A stretch of 64,000 bases of DNA, from positions 421,548 through 485,547 of the forward strand of contig NZ_ML137218.1 in the NCBI RefSeq assembly GCF_004015795.1, given 5' to 3'. Numbering within the stretch: position 1 is the stretch's first letter; each line of letters begins with the position of its first letter. Source of the DNA: Falsirhodobacter deserti. GTDB taxonomy: Bacteria > Pseudomonadota > Alphaproteobacteria > Rhodobacterales > Rhodobacteraceae. Shown here in pieces: positions 37,243-46,537 of this stretch. Below the pieces are notes generated by a model. That model did no database searches. It had not been told where the DNA came from and saw only the letters and a list, made by a program, of their open reading frames with translations. A program made the translations under genes and the position numbers.

Positions 37243-38010
37243 ATGATCCCGCAGCCCCGAATGTATTTCACCGCCAGCACAAGCCCTGCCGCCACCGGGG
37301 CCCTGGATGAACTGACGCGCCGCTACGGCCAAACGCCGCTGGAGGAGGCCGACGTCATCGTCGCCCTTGGCGGCGATGGTTTCATGCTGGAAACGCTGCA
37401 CAAGCTGAAGGGGCGGAACCTGCCGGTTTATGGCATGAATCGCGGCACGGTCGGCTTTCTGATGAACGTCTTTTCCCCCGAGGATCTGCCCCGGCGGCTG
37501 GCCGAGGCCGAGGAGGAGATCATCAACCCCTTGTCGATGCGGGCCCGAACCGTCAGCGGCGACATCCGCGAAGAGCTTGCCATCAACGAGGTCAGCTTCC
37601 TGCGGCAGGGTGCGCAGGCGGCGCGGTTGCGGATTTTCGTTGATGGAAAACTGCGGCTGGAAGAACTCGTTTGCGACGGCGCGATCATCGCAACGCCGGC
37701 GGGGTCGACGGCCTACAACTATTCCGCGCACGGGCCGATCCTGCCGATCGGGTCGGACGTGCTGGCGCTGACGGCTGTTGCGCCGTTCCGCCCGCGCCGG
37801 TGGCGGGGGGCCTTGCTGCCCAAGACCGCCGTCGTGCGGTTCGATGTGCTGGATCCGGCCAAGCGACCCGTGATGGCCGATGCCGATGGCCGGTCCGTGC
37901 GCGATGTGGTGTCGGTGGAGGTGCTCTCCCAGCCCGCGATCTGTCACCGGATCCTGTTCGATCCGGGCCACGGGCTGGAAGAGCGGCTGATCCGCGAACA
38001 GTTCGTCTGA
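37243..38010 (+). CDS. nadK: NAD kinase
   Basis: Phosphorylates NAD to NADP. 255 residues. The GGDG motif ([16 protein letters not shown]), the NE/D pair region ([10 protein letters not shown]) and the glycine-rich [17 protein letters not shown] motif are all present. The start ([12 protein letters not shown]) has only a distant AGGA site; a second ATG lies 18 bases on. Its stop and the convergent maeB stop share the palindrome TGATCA, so there is no intergenic space. Confidence 0.93.
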   Translation: MIPQPRMYFTASTSPAATGALDELTRRYGQTPLEEADVIVALGGDGFMLETLHKLKGRNLPVYGMNRGTVGFLMNVFSPEDLPRRLAEAEEEIINPLSMRARTVSGDIREELAINEVSFLRQGAQAARLRIFVDGKLRLEELVCDGAIIATPAGSTAYNYSAHGPILPIGSDVLALTAVAPFRPRRWRGALLPKTAVVRFDVLDPAKRPVMADADGRSVRDVVSVEVLSQPAICHRILFDPGHGLEERLIREQFV

Positions 38011-40290
38011 TCAGCCGTATTGCGACACGGCGGTGCCAGCGATGGCCGCCATGTTCAGAAGGCCGCGTGCCGTCACGGCGGGGGTGACGATATGGGCGCG
38101 GTTGCCCATGCCCATCAGTAAGGGCCCCACCTCCAGCGCGTTCGCCTTCATCTTCAGAATATTGCGCACGCCGGATGCGGTGTCGGAATTGGCAAAGACC
38201 AGAACGTTCGCGGCACCTTCGAACCGGCTGGCGGGGAACAGCCTTGCGCGCGATGCCTGATCCAGCGCCGTGTCGATATGCATCTCGCCCTCGTAGGCGA
38301 AATCGACCCCTTTCGCGTCCAGGATCGCCAGTGCATCGCGCATGCGGCGGCCCGAGACGTTGTCGAGGTTGCCGAACTGCGAGGATGAACACAGCGCCAC
38401 CTTCGGTTCGATCCCGAAGCGGCGCACATGGCGCGCCGCGCCCATCACCGTTTCGGTAATCTGTTCGGCCGTCGGCTCGGAATGGATGTGGGTGTCGCCG
38501 ATGAACAGCGGCCCGTCTTCCAGGATCATCAGGCTCAGCGCGCCGACGGGGTGAAGGCCGTCATGGGCAAGGATCTGCTCGATGATGGAAAGGTGCGTCA
38601 GGTATTGGCCGAATGTGCCGCAGATCAGGCTGTCCGCCTCGCCGCGGTGCACCATGGTTGCGGCAATGGCAGTGGTGTTGGTGCGCATGACCGAACGGGC
38701 AACATCCGGCGTCACGCCGCGCCGCGCCATCAGGTTGGCATAGGTTTCCCAATACAGGCGATACCGCGCATCGCTTTCGGGGTTCACGATCTCGAAGTCC
38801 ACCTCGGGACGGATGTTCAGGCCCGCGCGTTCGGCACGCATCGCCACGACTTCGGGACGGCCGATCAGGATCGGCTTGTCGGTCGTTTCCTCCAGCATGG
38901 CATTGGCTGCGCGGAGCACGCGTTCATCTTCACCCTCGGCGAAGACGATGCGGCGCGAATGCTGGGCCGAGGCTTCGAAGACCGGACGCATGATCATCGA
39001 CGACCGGATCATCGAACTGTCGAGCCCGCGCTTGTAGGCGTCCAGATCCTCGATCGGGCGCGTCGCGACGCCGCTTTCCATTGCGGCACGGGCCACGGCG
39101 GTTGCCACCACGCCCATCAGGCGCGGATCGAACGGTTTCGGGATCAGGTAGTTCGCCCCGAAGGTCAGCTGCTCACCCGCATAGGCGGCGGCTGCCTCGG
39201 CGCTGGTGGTGGCGCGGGCAAGGGCGGCGATACCCTCGATGCAGGCGATCTTCATCTCGTCGTTGATCGTGGTTGCGCCCACGTCCAGCGCACCGCGGAA
39301 GATGAAGGGGAAGCACAGGACGTTGTTCACCTGGTTCGGGAAATCCGACCGCCCCGTCGCGATCAGCGCCCCGGGGGACGCTTCGCGCGCAACTTCGGGC
39401 AAAATCTCGGGCGTGGGGTTGGCCAGCGCGAAGATGATGGGCCGTTCGGCCATCTTCGCGACCATCTCGGCCGTCAGCACGCCGGGGCCGGACAGGCCAA
39501 GGAACAGGTCTGCACCGTCGATCACGTCATCCAGAGTGCGCTTGTCGGTCTTTTGGGCGTATTCGGCCTTTTGCGGCGTCATCTCCTCGGTCCGGCCTTC
39601 ATGGACCAGGCCGGCAATGTCGCAAAGCCAGACGTTTTCGCGCTTCACACCCAGCTTCAGCAGCATGTTCAGGCAGGCGATGCCCGCCGCCCCGCCGCCG
39701 GTGGAAACAACCTTGATATCCTCGAACCGCTTGCCGGACACGTGCAGCGCATTGGTGGCTGCCGCACCCACCACGATGGCAGTGCCGTGCTGGTCGTCAT
39801 GGAAGACGGGGATGTTCATCCGCTCGCGGCACAGCTTTTCCACGATGAAGCAATCGGGCGCCTTGATGTCTTCAAGGTTGATCGCGCCGAACGTCGGCTC
39901 CATCGCGCAAACGATATCGGCCAGCTTGTGCGGATCCGGTTCGTTCAGCTCGATATCGAAGCAGTCGATATTGGCGAATTTCTTGAACAGGACGGCCTTG
40001 CCTTCCATTACCGGTTTCGACGCCAGCGCTCCGATATTGCCAAGGCCCAGCACCGCAGTGCCGTTGGACACCACCGCCACAAGGTTCCCGCGCGAGGTGT
40101 AGCGGCTTGCATCCTGGGGATTCGCCTTGATCTCCATGCAGGCTTCGGCGACGCCGGGGGAATAGGCCAGCGACAGGTCGCGGCCATTGGCCAGCGGCTT
40201 GGTGGCCCGCACCTCAAGCTTTCCCGGTCGCGGGAATTCGTGATAGTTCAGCGCTGGGTGGCGGGTCTTGTCCTGCCGCTGGTCTTCCAT
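38011..40290 (-). CDS. maeB: NADP-dependent malic enzyme with phosphotransacetylase-like domain
   Basis: Oxidatively decarboxylates malate to pyruvate, making NADPH. 759 residues in two parts: malic enzyme (residues 1 to ~430; YSPGVAEAC, FHDDQHGTAIVVGAA, the nucleotide site STGGGAAGIACLNML) and a phosphate-acetyltransferase-like domain (from ~435; RRIVFAEGEDERVLRAA) that serves allosteric control rather than catalysis in this family. Placed end-to-end with nadK, which makes its cofactor; transcription is convergent, not shared. Confidence 0.95.
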   Translation of the reverse strand: MEDQRQDKTRHPALNYHEFPRPGKLEVRATKPLANGRDLSLAYSPGVAEACMEIKANPQDASRYTSRGNLVAVVSNGTAVLGLGNIGALASKPVMEGKAVLFKKFANIDCFDIELNEPDPHKLADIVCAMEPTFGAINLEDIKAPDCFIVEKLCRERMNIPVFHDDQHGTAIVVGAAATNALHVSGKRFEDIKVVSTGGGAAGIACLNMLLKLGVKRENVWLCDIAGLVHEGRTEEMTPQKAEYAQKTDKRTLDDVIDGADLFLGLSGPGVLTAEMVAKMAERPIIFALANPTPEILPEVAREASPGALIATGRSDFPNQVNNVLCFPFIFRGALDVGATTINDEMKIACIEGIAALARATTSAEAAAAYAGEQLTFGANYLIPKPFDPRLMGVVATAVARAAMESGVATRPIEDLDAYKRGLDSSMIRSSMIMRPVFEASAQHSRRIVFAEGEDERVLRAANAMLEETTDKPILIGRPEVVAMRAERAGLNIRPEVDFEIVNPESDARYRLYWETYANLMARRGVTPDVARSVMRTNTTAIAATMVHRGEADSLICGTFGQYLTHLSIIEQILAHDGLHPVGALSLMILEDGPLFIGDTHIHSEPTAEQITETVMGAARHVRRFGIEPKVALCSSSQFGNLDNVSGRRMRDALAILDAKGVDFAYEGEMHIDTALDQASRARLFPASRFEGAANVLVFANSDTASGVRNILKMKANALEVGPLLMGMGNRAHIVTPAVTARGLLNMAAIAGTAVSQYG

Positions 40291-40400
40291 GGCATCCTCC
40301 GAAAACTGGTTTAATGTTAAACCATTTCTGCGCTTTCACAAGCCGCGCTTGCATCCCGGCGGCCCTGCGCCCAAACTTGTGCAAAGCTACGGAGCATGCA

Positions 40401-40811
40401 ATGATCAATCCCGACCCGGCCCTTCTGCAGGCCGCCAGCGAGGTGCGGCTGAAGGCCTATGCACCTTATTCGAAGTTTCCGGTGGGCGCGGCGATCCGCA
40501 CCTTGTCGGGCAAGATCTTCGTTGGCTGCAACGTCGAGAATGTTGCCTATCCCGAAGGTACCTGCGCCGAGGCGGGCGCCATCGCGGCCATGATCGCCGG
40601 GGGCGAGGTGCAGATCGCCGAAATCCTCGTGATTGCCGACAGCCCCGAACCCATCCCGCCCTGCGGCGGTTGCCGCCAGAAGATCGCGGAATTTGCCGGG
40701 CAGGGCGTACCTGTCACCCTGTGCACCACGGACGGCAAGGCGCGTGACCTGACGGTGGCCGACCTGCTTCCCGGTGCGTTCGACAGCCATCATATGGATC
40801 GCGCGAAGTGA
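40401..40811 (+). CDS. cdd: Cytidine deaminase
   Basis: Zinc enzyme that turns cytidine and deoxycytidine into uridine forms. 136 residues. The zinc ligands and catalytic Glu are in TCAEAGAI (C-A-E) and PCGGCRQ (P-C-x2-C). The ATG at 40401 with a GGAG site is chosen over an upstream ATG at 40314. It is the first gene of a four-gene set where each start overlaps the previous stop. Confidence 0.95.
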   Translation: MINPDPALLQAASEVRLKAYAPYSKFPVGAAIRTLSGKIFVGCNVENVAYPEGTCAEAGAIAAMIAGGEVQIAEILVIADSPEPIPPCGGCRQKIAEFAGQGVPVTLCTTDGKARDLTVADLLPGAFDSHHMDRAK

Positions 40812-41941
40812 GCAGGGGGCGCGTTTTCCTGACGGTGCTGGACCGTGCCGGCTGCGGCGGTGCCCCCGACGCAGCCGCATTCGGGGATGAAGGCGCGAAC
40901 ACGCTGGCCCATATTGCGCAGCGCCGTCCGCTTCACATGCCGGTGCTTGACGGCCTTGGGCTTGGTGCCGCCATCAGGCTGGCCAGCGGTGATGACGCGC
41001 CGGGCCTTGGGGCGAAGCCCACCGGCCTTTGGGGCGCCGCGACAGAGGTTTCCCGCGGCAAGGACACCCCCTCCGGCCATTGGGAGCTTTCGGGCGTGCC
41101 GGTGCCGTGGGACTGGGGCTATTTCCGTCCTTTTACCCCCTTCGATGAAGATGTGGTTGCCGAAGTCTCACGCCTTGCCGGCACGGATGGAATTCTTGAC
41201 GGCGGCCATTCCGGCGGCATCGCCATCATCGGCAAGCTGGGGGAAGAGCATCTGCGCACGGGCCGTCCCATCTGCTATACCTCTGTCGACAGCGTTTTCC
41301 AGATCGCCGCGCATGAAGAGGTGTTCGGCCTTGGCCGCCTTCTGGACCTGTGCGAGGCGCTGGCCCCCATGCTGCACGCCCGGCGCGTGGGCCGGGTGAT
41401 CGCGCGTCCCTTCACGGGCATGCCGGGCGCATTCAGACGCACGGGCAACCGGCGTGATTATGCCATTGCCCCGCCGGGTGCGACGATTCTGGATCGCGCG
41501 CAGGCGACCGGTCATGTCACCCATGCGGTGGGCAAGATCGGCGATATCTTCTCTCATCGCGGGATCGACCATCTGCACGAGGGAACGGATGCCGAACTGG
41601 CCGAACATCTGGTGCGGCTGGGGGACGAGGCCGAGGATGGTGCACTGGTTTTTTCCAACTTCGTGGAGTTCGACAGCCTGTATGGCCACCCTCGCGATGT
41701 GGATGGGTATGCCCGCCATCTGGAATGGTTCGACACGGTCGCGGGCCGCCTGATCGACCGCCTGCGCCCCGATGATATCGCCATCTTCACCGCCGATCAT
41801 GGCAACGATCCCACATGGCGCGGCAGTGACCACACGCGCGAACGTGTGCCGGTGCTGGTGGCTGGGCGGCAGGGGCAGCTTGGCCTGATCCCCTTCACCG
41901 GCGTTGCCGATCTGGTGGCCGGCCATCTGGGGCTGGCATGA
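40808..41941 (+). CDS. deoB: Phosphopentomutase
   Basis: Moves phosphate between C1 and C5 of ribose and deoxyribose, linking nucleoside breakdown to sugar metabolism. 377 residues, alkaline-phosphatase superfamily. The metal-binding core is intact: LDRAGCGGAPDAAAFGDEGANTLAHIA near the start, and FTADHGNDPTWRGSDHTRERVPVLV near the end. The GTG start overlaps the cdd stop (GTGA), and its own stop overlaps the next ATG. Confidence 0.95.
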   Translation: MSRGRVFLTVLDRAGCGGAPDAAAFGDEGANTLAHIAQRRPLHMPVLDGLGLGAAIRLASGDDAPGLGAKPTGLWGAATEVSRGKDTPSGHWELSGVPVPWDWGYFRPFTPFDEDVVAEVSRLAGTDGILDGGHSGGIAIIGKLGEEHLRTGRPICYTSVDSVFQIAAHEEVFGLGRLLDLCEALAPMLHARRVGRVIARPFTGMPGAFRRTGNRRDYAIAPPGATILDRAQATGHVTHAVGKIGDIFSHRGIDHLHEGTDAELAEHLVRLGDEAEDGALVFSNFVEFDSLYGHPRDVDGYARHLEWFDTVAGRLIDRLRPDDIAIFTADHGNDPTWRGSDHTRERVPVLVAGRQGQLGLIPFTGVADLVAGHLGLA

Positions 41942-42729
41942 GGGTCGATCTGACGCTGGACCTGATTGGCGCAGCCCCGCCGCGCCTTATCGCCGATATG
42001 GCGCGGGAAAAGGACATGGACCTGTCGGGCCTGTTCCGCGATGGCGGCTATGACCTGAAGCACGGGTTTCTGGCGGCCTATGATGCGGTTTCGGGCGTGG
42101 TGGTGACGCCGCGCGATCTGGCACGTCTGGCGGATGCGGTGCTGCAGGACGGATATTCCGAACTGCGCCTGACGCCGCGCGCGGGCTGGGCCGACATGGT
42201 CGCAGGCGTGGCCGAAGGCGCGGCGGGGCGGCCCCATACCGTTATCGCCCGCCTGCCGCGCCATCTGGGGGCCGAGGCGCTGCGCCCAATGGCCGAATGG
42301 GCCGCCGAACAGGGCAGCCCGCTGGCGCTGACCGGCACCTTCGGCACGGAAAAGGATTTTGCGTGGTGCCTTGATTGCGCGGTGGAAGCGGGGTTGCCGC
42401 TGATCCTTGACGGCACCGACATCTCGCGCGGTCCTCTCCGCATCCGCTGTGCCACCTTGGGCGATGCCGAGGCGGAACGTTTCGCCGAAGCGGGAACCGG
42501 GGTGGAGCTGACAGATTGGAAGCAGGCGGGGCGGCTGTACGATCGCGGCGTTCCGCTGGTGCTGGGGCGGGGCTTTGCCGCCTTTGCGCCGCTTGATCTT
42601 TCCGAACGGCTTCATGAAGCCTTCGACTGGGATGAAGGTGTTTTCCGCGATCTGGAGCGTAAGGCCCTTGCCGTCGCCGCCTGCGATGATACGACCCGCG
42701 CCCGACTGATGGAGATGATCGATGCCTGA
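41938..42729 (+). CDS. Adenosine deaminase-like protein lacking the metal site
   Basis: 263 residues, intact frame, in the position where adenosine deaminase (about 330 residues) is usually found between deoB and upp. The fold can be traced: [21 protein letters not shown] matches the ELHLHLEGA opening, [16 protein letters not shown] matches the strand before HAGE, and the end [23 protein letters not shown]... matches the family C-terminus. Every hallmark residue is changed: HxH to TxD, HAGE to DGTD, the GHG histidine region to RCA, and DDP to RGF. It cannot act as a zinc deaminase by the known mechanism. Overlaps upp by 8 bases. Could be a regulatory or structural partner. Confidence 0.78.
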   Translation: MRVDLTLDLIGAAPPRLIADMAREKDMDLSGLFRDGGYDLKHGFLAAYDAVSGVVVTPRDLARLADAVLQDGYSELRLTPRAGWADMVAGVAEGAAGRPHTVIARLPRHLGAEALRPMAEWAAEQGSPLALTGTFGTEKDFAWCLDCAVEAGLPLILDGTDISRGPLRIRCATLGDAEAERFAEAGTGVELTDWKQAGRLYDRGVPLVLGRGFAAFAPLDLSERLHEAFDWDEGVFRDLERKALAVAACDDTTRARLMEMIDA

Positions 42730-43354
42730 ACACCTGACCGTCGTGACGCACCCGCTGGTGCAGCACAAGCTGACGCTGATGCGCAAGAAGGACACCTCGA
42801 CGGCCAGCTTCCGGCGCCTGCTGCGCGAGGTGAGCCTGCTGCTGGGATACGAGGTGACACGCAACCTCGACATGACGACCACGCGGATCGAAACCCCCGT
42901 GATGGCGATGGACGCCCCGATCCTGGACGGCAAGAAACTGGCGCTGGTGTCGATCCTGCGGGCGGGCAACGGGCTGCTGGACGGGCTGCTGGAACTGGTG
43001 CCGGCGGCGCGCGTGGGCTTTATCGGCCTTTACCGCGATCCCGAAACGCTGAAGCCTGTGCAATATTACGCCAAGGTGCCCGAAATGCTGGAGGACCGGC
43101 TGACCATCGCCGTCGATCCGATGCTGGCCACGGGCAACTCCTCGGTCGCGGCGATCGATCTGCTGAAGGAAAAGGGCGCGAAGAACCTGCGCTTCCTGTG
43201 CCTGCTCGCCTCGCCCGAGGGGGTGGAGGTGATGCGGAAGGCCCATCCCGACGTGCCGATCATCACGGCATCGCTGGATGAACGGCTGGACGATCACGGC
43301 TATATCGTGCCGGGCCTTGGCGATGCAGGCGACCGCATGTTCGGCACGAAGTAG
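42722..43354 (+). CDS. upp: Uracil phosphoribosyltransferase
   Basis: Salvages uracil to UMP using PRPP. 210 residues. The PRPP loop ([23 protein letters not shown]), the uracil-binding end ([20 protein letters not shown]) and [14 protein letters not shown] are canonical. It starts within the end of the deaminase-like gene, so all four genes from cdd are translationally coupled. Confidence 0.96.
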   Translation: MPEHLTVVTHPLVQHKLTLMRKKDTSTASFRRLLREVSLLLGYEVTRNLDMTTTRIETPVMAMDAPILDGKKLALVSILRAGNGLLDGLLELVPAARVGFIGLYRDPETLKPVQYYAKVPEMLEDRLTIAVDPMLATGNSSVAAIDLLKEKGAKNLRFLCLLASPEGVEVMRKAHPDVPIITASLDERLDDHGYIVPGLGDAGDRMFGTK

Positions 43355-43357
43355 CCT

Positions 43358-44383
43358 TCAGCGGCAGATGCCGGACAGGCTGACCCATTCGTTATCGTCC
43401 ATGATCGGACGGGGGGCACCTTCGGGATAGGGATCGTCGGCCATCAGGGCGGCGGTCCTTTCCGTTTGGGGCAGCGTGCGCAGCCATGGCGTCAGCGGCA
43501 CCTGGGCCTTGGTGAAGCGGGTCAGCAGTTCCTCGGCCGGAACCTCGGGCGGGCGATCTTCCGCCAGCGCCTTGCCATAGCCGTTCATCGCGCCATCGGG
43601 CAGGCGGCCCGTGGTCAGCAGCCGCAGCGTTGCCCAAAGGCCGGCATGCTGCAGCAGCGGGCGCAGCGGATCGTCCAGCTGGCTGCGCATTCCTTCGGCC
43701 AGTGCAGCACCGGCCACGGCGTCGGGGCTGTCGTGGTTTTCCACCAGCGAGGCCGGGATCAGGATCTGCCGGTTGGGCAGGTGGACGGGATGATCCAACC
43801 CTTCGCGCACGACGATGATCTTCCACGATGCGGCCCCGAAAACGCGAGTGGCCAGCGTTTCGGTGGCAGCGCGGCCAAGCGGTGCGGCGCAGGGCGCCCC
43901 TGTCACGCGGACCATGTCGGCCAGTGCCATTTCGCCCAGCCGTGCCCGCGTGGCGGCGGGCGCCACGTCGATGGTATGCGAGATGATGGCCCCCGGCACG
44001 AAGAAGGCCCCCAGAACGACCAGCCCCAGCACGCCCCCCAGCATCCAGTTGCGCAGGCGCCCCGGATGGGGGCGGGCAGCCTCGATCGCGCCGCGAACGG
44101 TGGAAAGGGCCGCGATCATGTCCGCCTCTTCGATCTCCACAACCTCGCCGTCCTGATCATCGCCGGGGGCATAGATGGCCGGCACCTGATCGTTCAGCCG
44201 CTGCACCGCGGGCAGGGACCAATGGGCAAGGGGTTGTTCGCTGCGCGGATCAGCGATGATCAGCGATGCTTCGCGAAAAAAGACGATGACCTCGCGGCGG
44301 GGGGCTTCCGCCGTTTCGCGCCAAAGGCCGGGGCATTCCAGACGGGCATACTGGCGCAGGGCGGTCATGCGTCGTGAATTCAT
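43358..44383 (-). CDS. Membrane protein with M48-like region but no HExxH
   Basis: 341 residues. A soluble N-terminal part (about 1-108), one transmembrane helix (WMLGGVLGLVVLGAFFVPGAIIS, ~112-134) and a C-terminal domain. The stretch HLPNRQILIPASLVENHDSPDAVAGAALAEGM follows the M48 peptidase pattern (strand, Leu-rich turn, acidic turn, active-site helix), but the HExxH helix reads ALAEGMR, so no zinc site is visible. It looks like a conserved Rhodobacterales family of unknown function. Convergent with upp (3-base gap) and upstream of nothing obvious except tdk 9 bases away on the same strand. Confidence 0.75.
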   Translation of the reverse strand: MNSRRMTALRQYARLECPGLWRETAEAPRREVIVFFREASLIIADPRSEQPLAHWSLPAVQRLNDQVPAIYAPGDDQDGEVVEIEEADMIAALSTVRGAIEAARPHPGRLRNWMLGGVLGLVVLGAFFVPGAIISHTIDVAPAATRARLGEMALADMVRVTGAPCAAPLGRAATETLATRVFGAASWKIIVVREGLDHPVHLPNRQILIPASLVENHDSPDAVAGAALAEGMRSQLDDPLRPLLQHAGLWATLRLLTTGRLPDGAMNGYGKALAEDRPPEVPAEELLTRFTKAQVPLTPWLRTLPQTERTAALMADDPYPEGAPRPIMDDNEWVSLSGICR

Positions 44384-44392
44384 GGGCGGACC

Positions 44393-44983
44393 CTAGTGGT
44401 CATGCGTCTCTCCCACAGCCTCGCGCCAGTGCCGGCGACAAAGCGAGACATAGGTTTCGTTCCCGCCGATCTGCACCTGCGCACCTTCGCGCAGGGCCAG
44501 CCCGTCGGGGCCGCGGCGGACGACCATCGTCGCCTTGCGGCCGCAATGGCAAATGGTGCGGATTTCGCGCAAGTCATCGGCAAGGGCCAGCAAATTGGCC
44601 GATCCGGGGAAAAGCTGCCCCCGGAAATCGACCCGCAGGCCATAGCACATCACGGGAATGCCCAGATCGTCGGCGACCCGCGCAAGCTGCCAGACCTGTT
44701 CGCGGGTCAGGAACTGCGCCTCGTCCAGAAAGATGCAGGCGGGCGGGGCCACGGCCTGACAAGCCTGCACGCGGGCAAAAAGATCGCAATCGGGGGTAAA
44801 GGTTTCGGCATCCGCGCCGATGCCGATGCGGCTGGCGATGCGGCCCATGCCTGCGCGGTCATCCAGCGCGGCCGTCAGGGTCATGACCTGCATCCCACGT
44901 TCGCGGTAGTTGTGCGCCGCCTGCAAAAGCAGCGTCGATTTTCCCGCGTTCATCGTGGAGTAATGGAAGTAAAGCTTCGCCAT
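44393..44983 (-). CDS. tdk: Thymidine kinase
   Basis: Phosphorylates thymidine, 196 residues. Walker A (YSTMNAGKSTLLLQ), the Walker B-like FLDEAQFLT and the lasso-zinc region (ICHCGRKATMVVR with a later LCRRHW) are all present. The ATG at 44983 gives the usual MAKLYFHYSTMNAGKS. Thymidine salvage fits with cdd, deoB and upp, 1 kb away on the opposite strand. Confidence 0.95.
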   Translation of the reverse strand: MAKLYFHYSTMNAGKSTLLLQAAHNYRERGMQVMTLTAALDDRAGMGRIASRIGIGADAETFTPDCDLFARVQACQAVAPPACIFLDEAQFLTREQVWQLARVADDLGIPVMCYGLRVDFRGQLFPGSANLLALADDLREIRTICHCGRKATMVVRRGPDGLALREGAQVQIGGNETYVSLCRRHWREAVGETHDH

Positions 44984-45026
44984 GCGCCATTCCATAGCGC
45001 AGGGCGAAGCCTTGGGAAAGTGGCCC

Positions 45027-46319
45027 TTAGCGGGCGGCGCGGCGCGGCGCCGTTGTTCCGCCCGGTTTGCCCTGCGGGCGCGGCGAACGGGCCTTGACGG
45101 CGGGCTTGCCGGGGGCTGCACCGCGCGGCTTGCCCTGTGGGCGACCGCGGCCCTGGCTCGGCTTGGGCGCAGCGGCAACGGCATCGGCGGCCCACGGGGC
45201 ACCACCGACCACCGGGATGGCCTTTTTCAGCAGCTTCTCGATGTCGCGGAATTCGCCCATCTCGGCGGGGGCGCAGAAGGCGATCGCACGGCCTTCGGTG
45301 CCGGCGCGCGCCGTCCGCCCGATGCGGTGGACATAGTTTTCGGCAACGTTCGGCAGGTCATAGTTATAGACATGCTTCACGCCCGGAATGTCGATCCCGC
45401 GTGCGGCCACATCCGTGGCGACCAGGATTTCCACCGTGCCTTCGCGGAATTCCTGAAGCGTGCGCTCGCGTTGGTTCTGGCTTTTGTTGCCGTGGATTGA
45501 ACCGGCTTGGAAGCCCCAGCTGACCAGCAGCTTCATCAGCTTTTCCGAACCGTGCTTGGTGCGGCCGAACACGATGCACCGCTCGCCCGGATGTTCCTTG
45601 AGATAGCTTTCCAGCAGCTTGGCCTTGTCACCCTGCGGGGTGAAGTGGACGGCCTGCGTCACCTTGTCGGCCGGCTTGCCGGGGGGCGAAACCTGCACCT
45701 TCACGGGGTTGCGAAGATACGTGCCCGCCAGTTCCTCGATATCCTTGGGCATGGTGGCCGAGAACAGCATCGTCTGGCGCTTCAGCGGGATATACTTGGC
45801 AATCTTCCGCAGGCTGTGGATGAAGCCCATGTCCAGCATGTGGTCGGCTTCGTCCAGCACCAGATAGCCGCATTTTTCAAGGCTGACAGCGCCGCGTTCC
45901 AGCAGGTCGATCAGGCGGCCGGGCGTTGCGACCAGCACATCGGTGCCGCGCGCCAAACGTTCCGATTGCTTGTGGATCGATGCGCCGCCCACGACAGTGG
46001 TCACCTTGGTGGGCGTGCCCTTCGTGAAGGTCAGCAGGTTCTCGGAAATCTGGCTGACCAACTCGCGGGTGGGCGCAAGGATCAGTGCGCGGACGTGGCG
46101 CGGCCCTGCGGGATGGTGAATTTCCAGCAGGCGGTGCAGCAGCGGCAGGCCGAAGGCCGCCGTTTTGCCGGTGCCGGTCTGGGCAAGGCCCATCAGGTCC
46201 GCACCTTTCATGATGTGCGGGATGGCCTGTTCCTGGATCGGGGTCGGCGTGGTCAGGTTGGTATTGGAAAGGGCATTCAGCAGCTTTTCGCTGAGGCCGA
46301 GATCGGCAAAAGTCGTCAT
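45027..46319 (-). CDS. DEAD-box RNA helicase (RhlE-like)
   Basis: 430-residue ATP-dependent RNA helicase. All motifs are present: Q-motif (FADLGLSEKLLNALSNTNLTTPTPIQEQAIP), AQTGTGKT, PTREL, TPGR, DEAD (LVLDEADHMLDMGF), SAT, ATDVAARGID and HRIGRTARAG. A basic, proline/glycine-rich tail (about residues 375-430) should bind RNA. RhlE-type helicases act in ribosome assembly, RNA decay and cold response; the exact subgroup is not certain. Divergent from purQ. Confidence 0.92.
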   Translation of the reverse strand: MTTFADLGLSEKLLNALSNTNLTTPTPIQEQAIPHIMKGADLMGLAQTGTGKTAAFGLPLLHRLLEIHHPAGPRHVRALILAPTRELVSQISENLLTFTKGTPTKVTTVVGGASIHKQSERLARGTDVLVATPGRLIDLLERGAVSLEKCGYLVLDEADHMLDMGFIHSLRKIAKYIPLKRQTMLFSATMPKDIEELAGTYLRNPVKVQVSPPGKPADKVTQAVHFTPQGDKAKLLESYLKEHPGERCIVFGRTKHGSEKLMKLLVSWGFQAGSIHGNKSQNQRERTLQEFREGTVEILVATDVAARGIDIPGVKHVYNYDLPNVAENYVHRIGRTARAGTEGRAIAFCAPAEMGEFRDIEKLLKKAIPVVGGAPWAADAVAAAPKPSQGRGRPQGKPRGAAPGKPAVKARSPRPQGKPGGTTAPRRAAR

Positions 46320-46537
46320 GGGACAGTCCCTGATGTTGCGGTGGTATGCGGCAGGATTGCCGCGGGACCCCTGCGTGATCGTGGGAACCGGATGACCGTG
46401 CCTTTGTCGGCTGCTCACGCGGCAGCGGCGGTCGGTTGATGTGCAGATGGACGTGGGCGGGCGCGAAGTCAACCCTCTGGCCACGCGCGGCGCTTTGCGA
46501 TATGTGGCCCGCATCCCTGTTTCTCGGAGCCTGCGCC

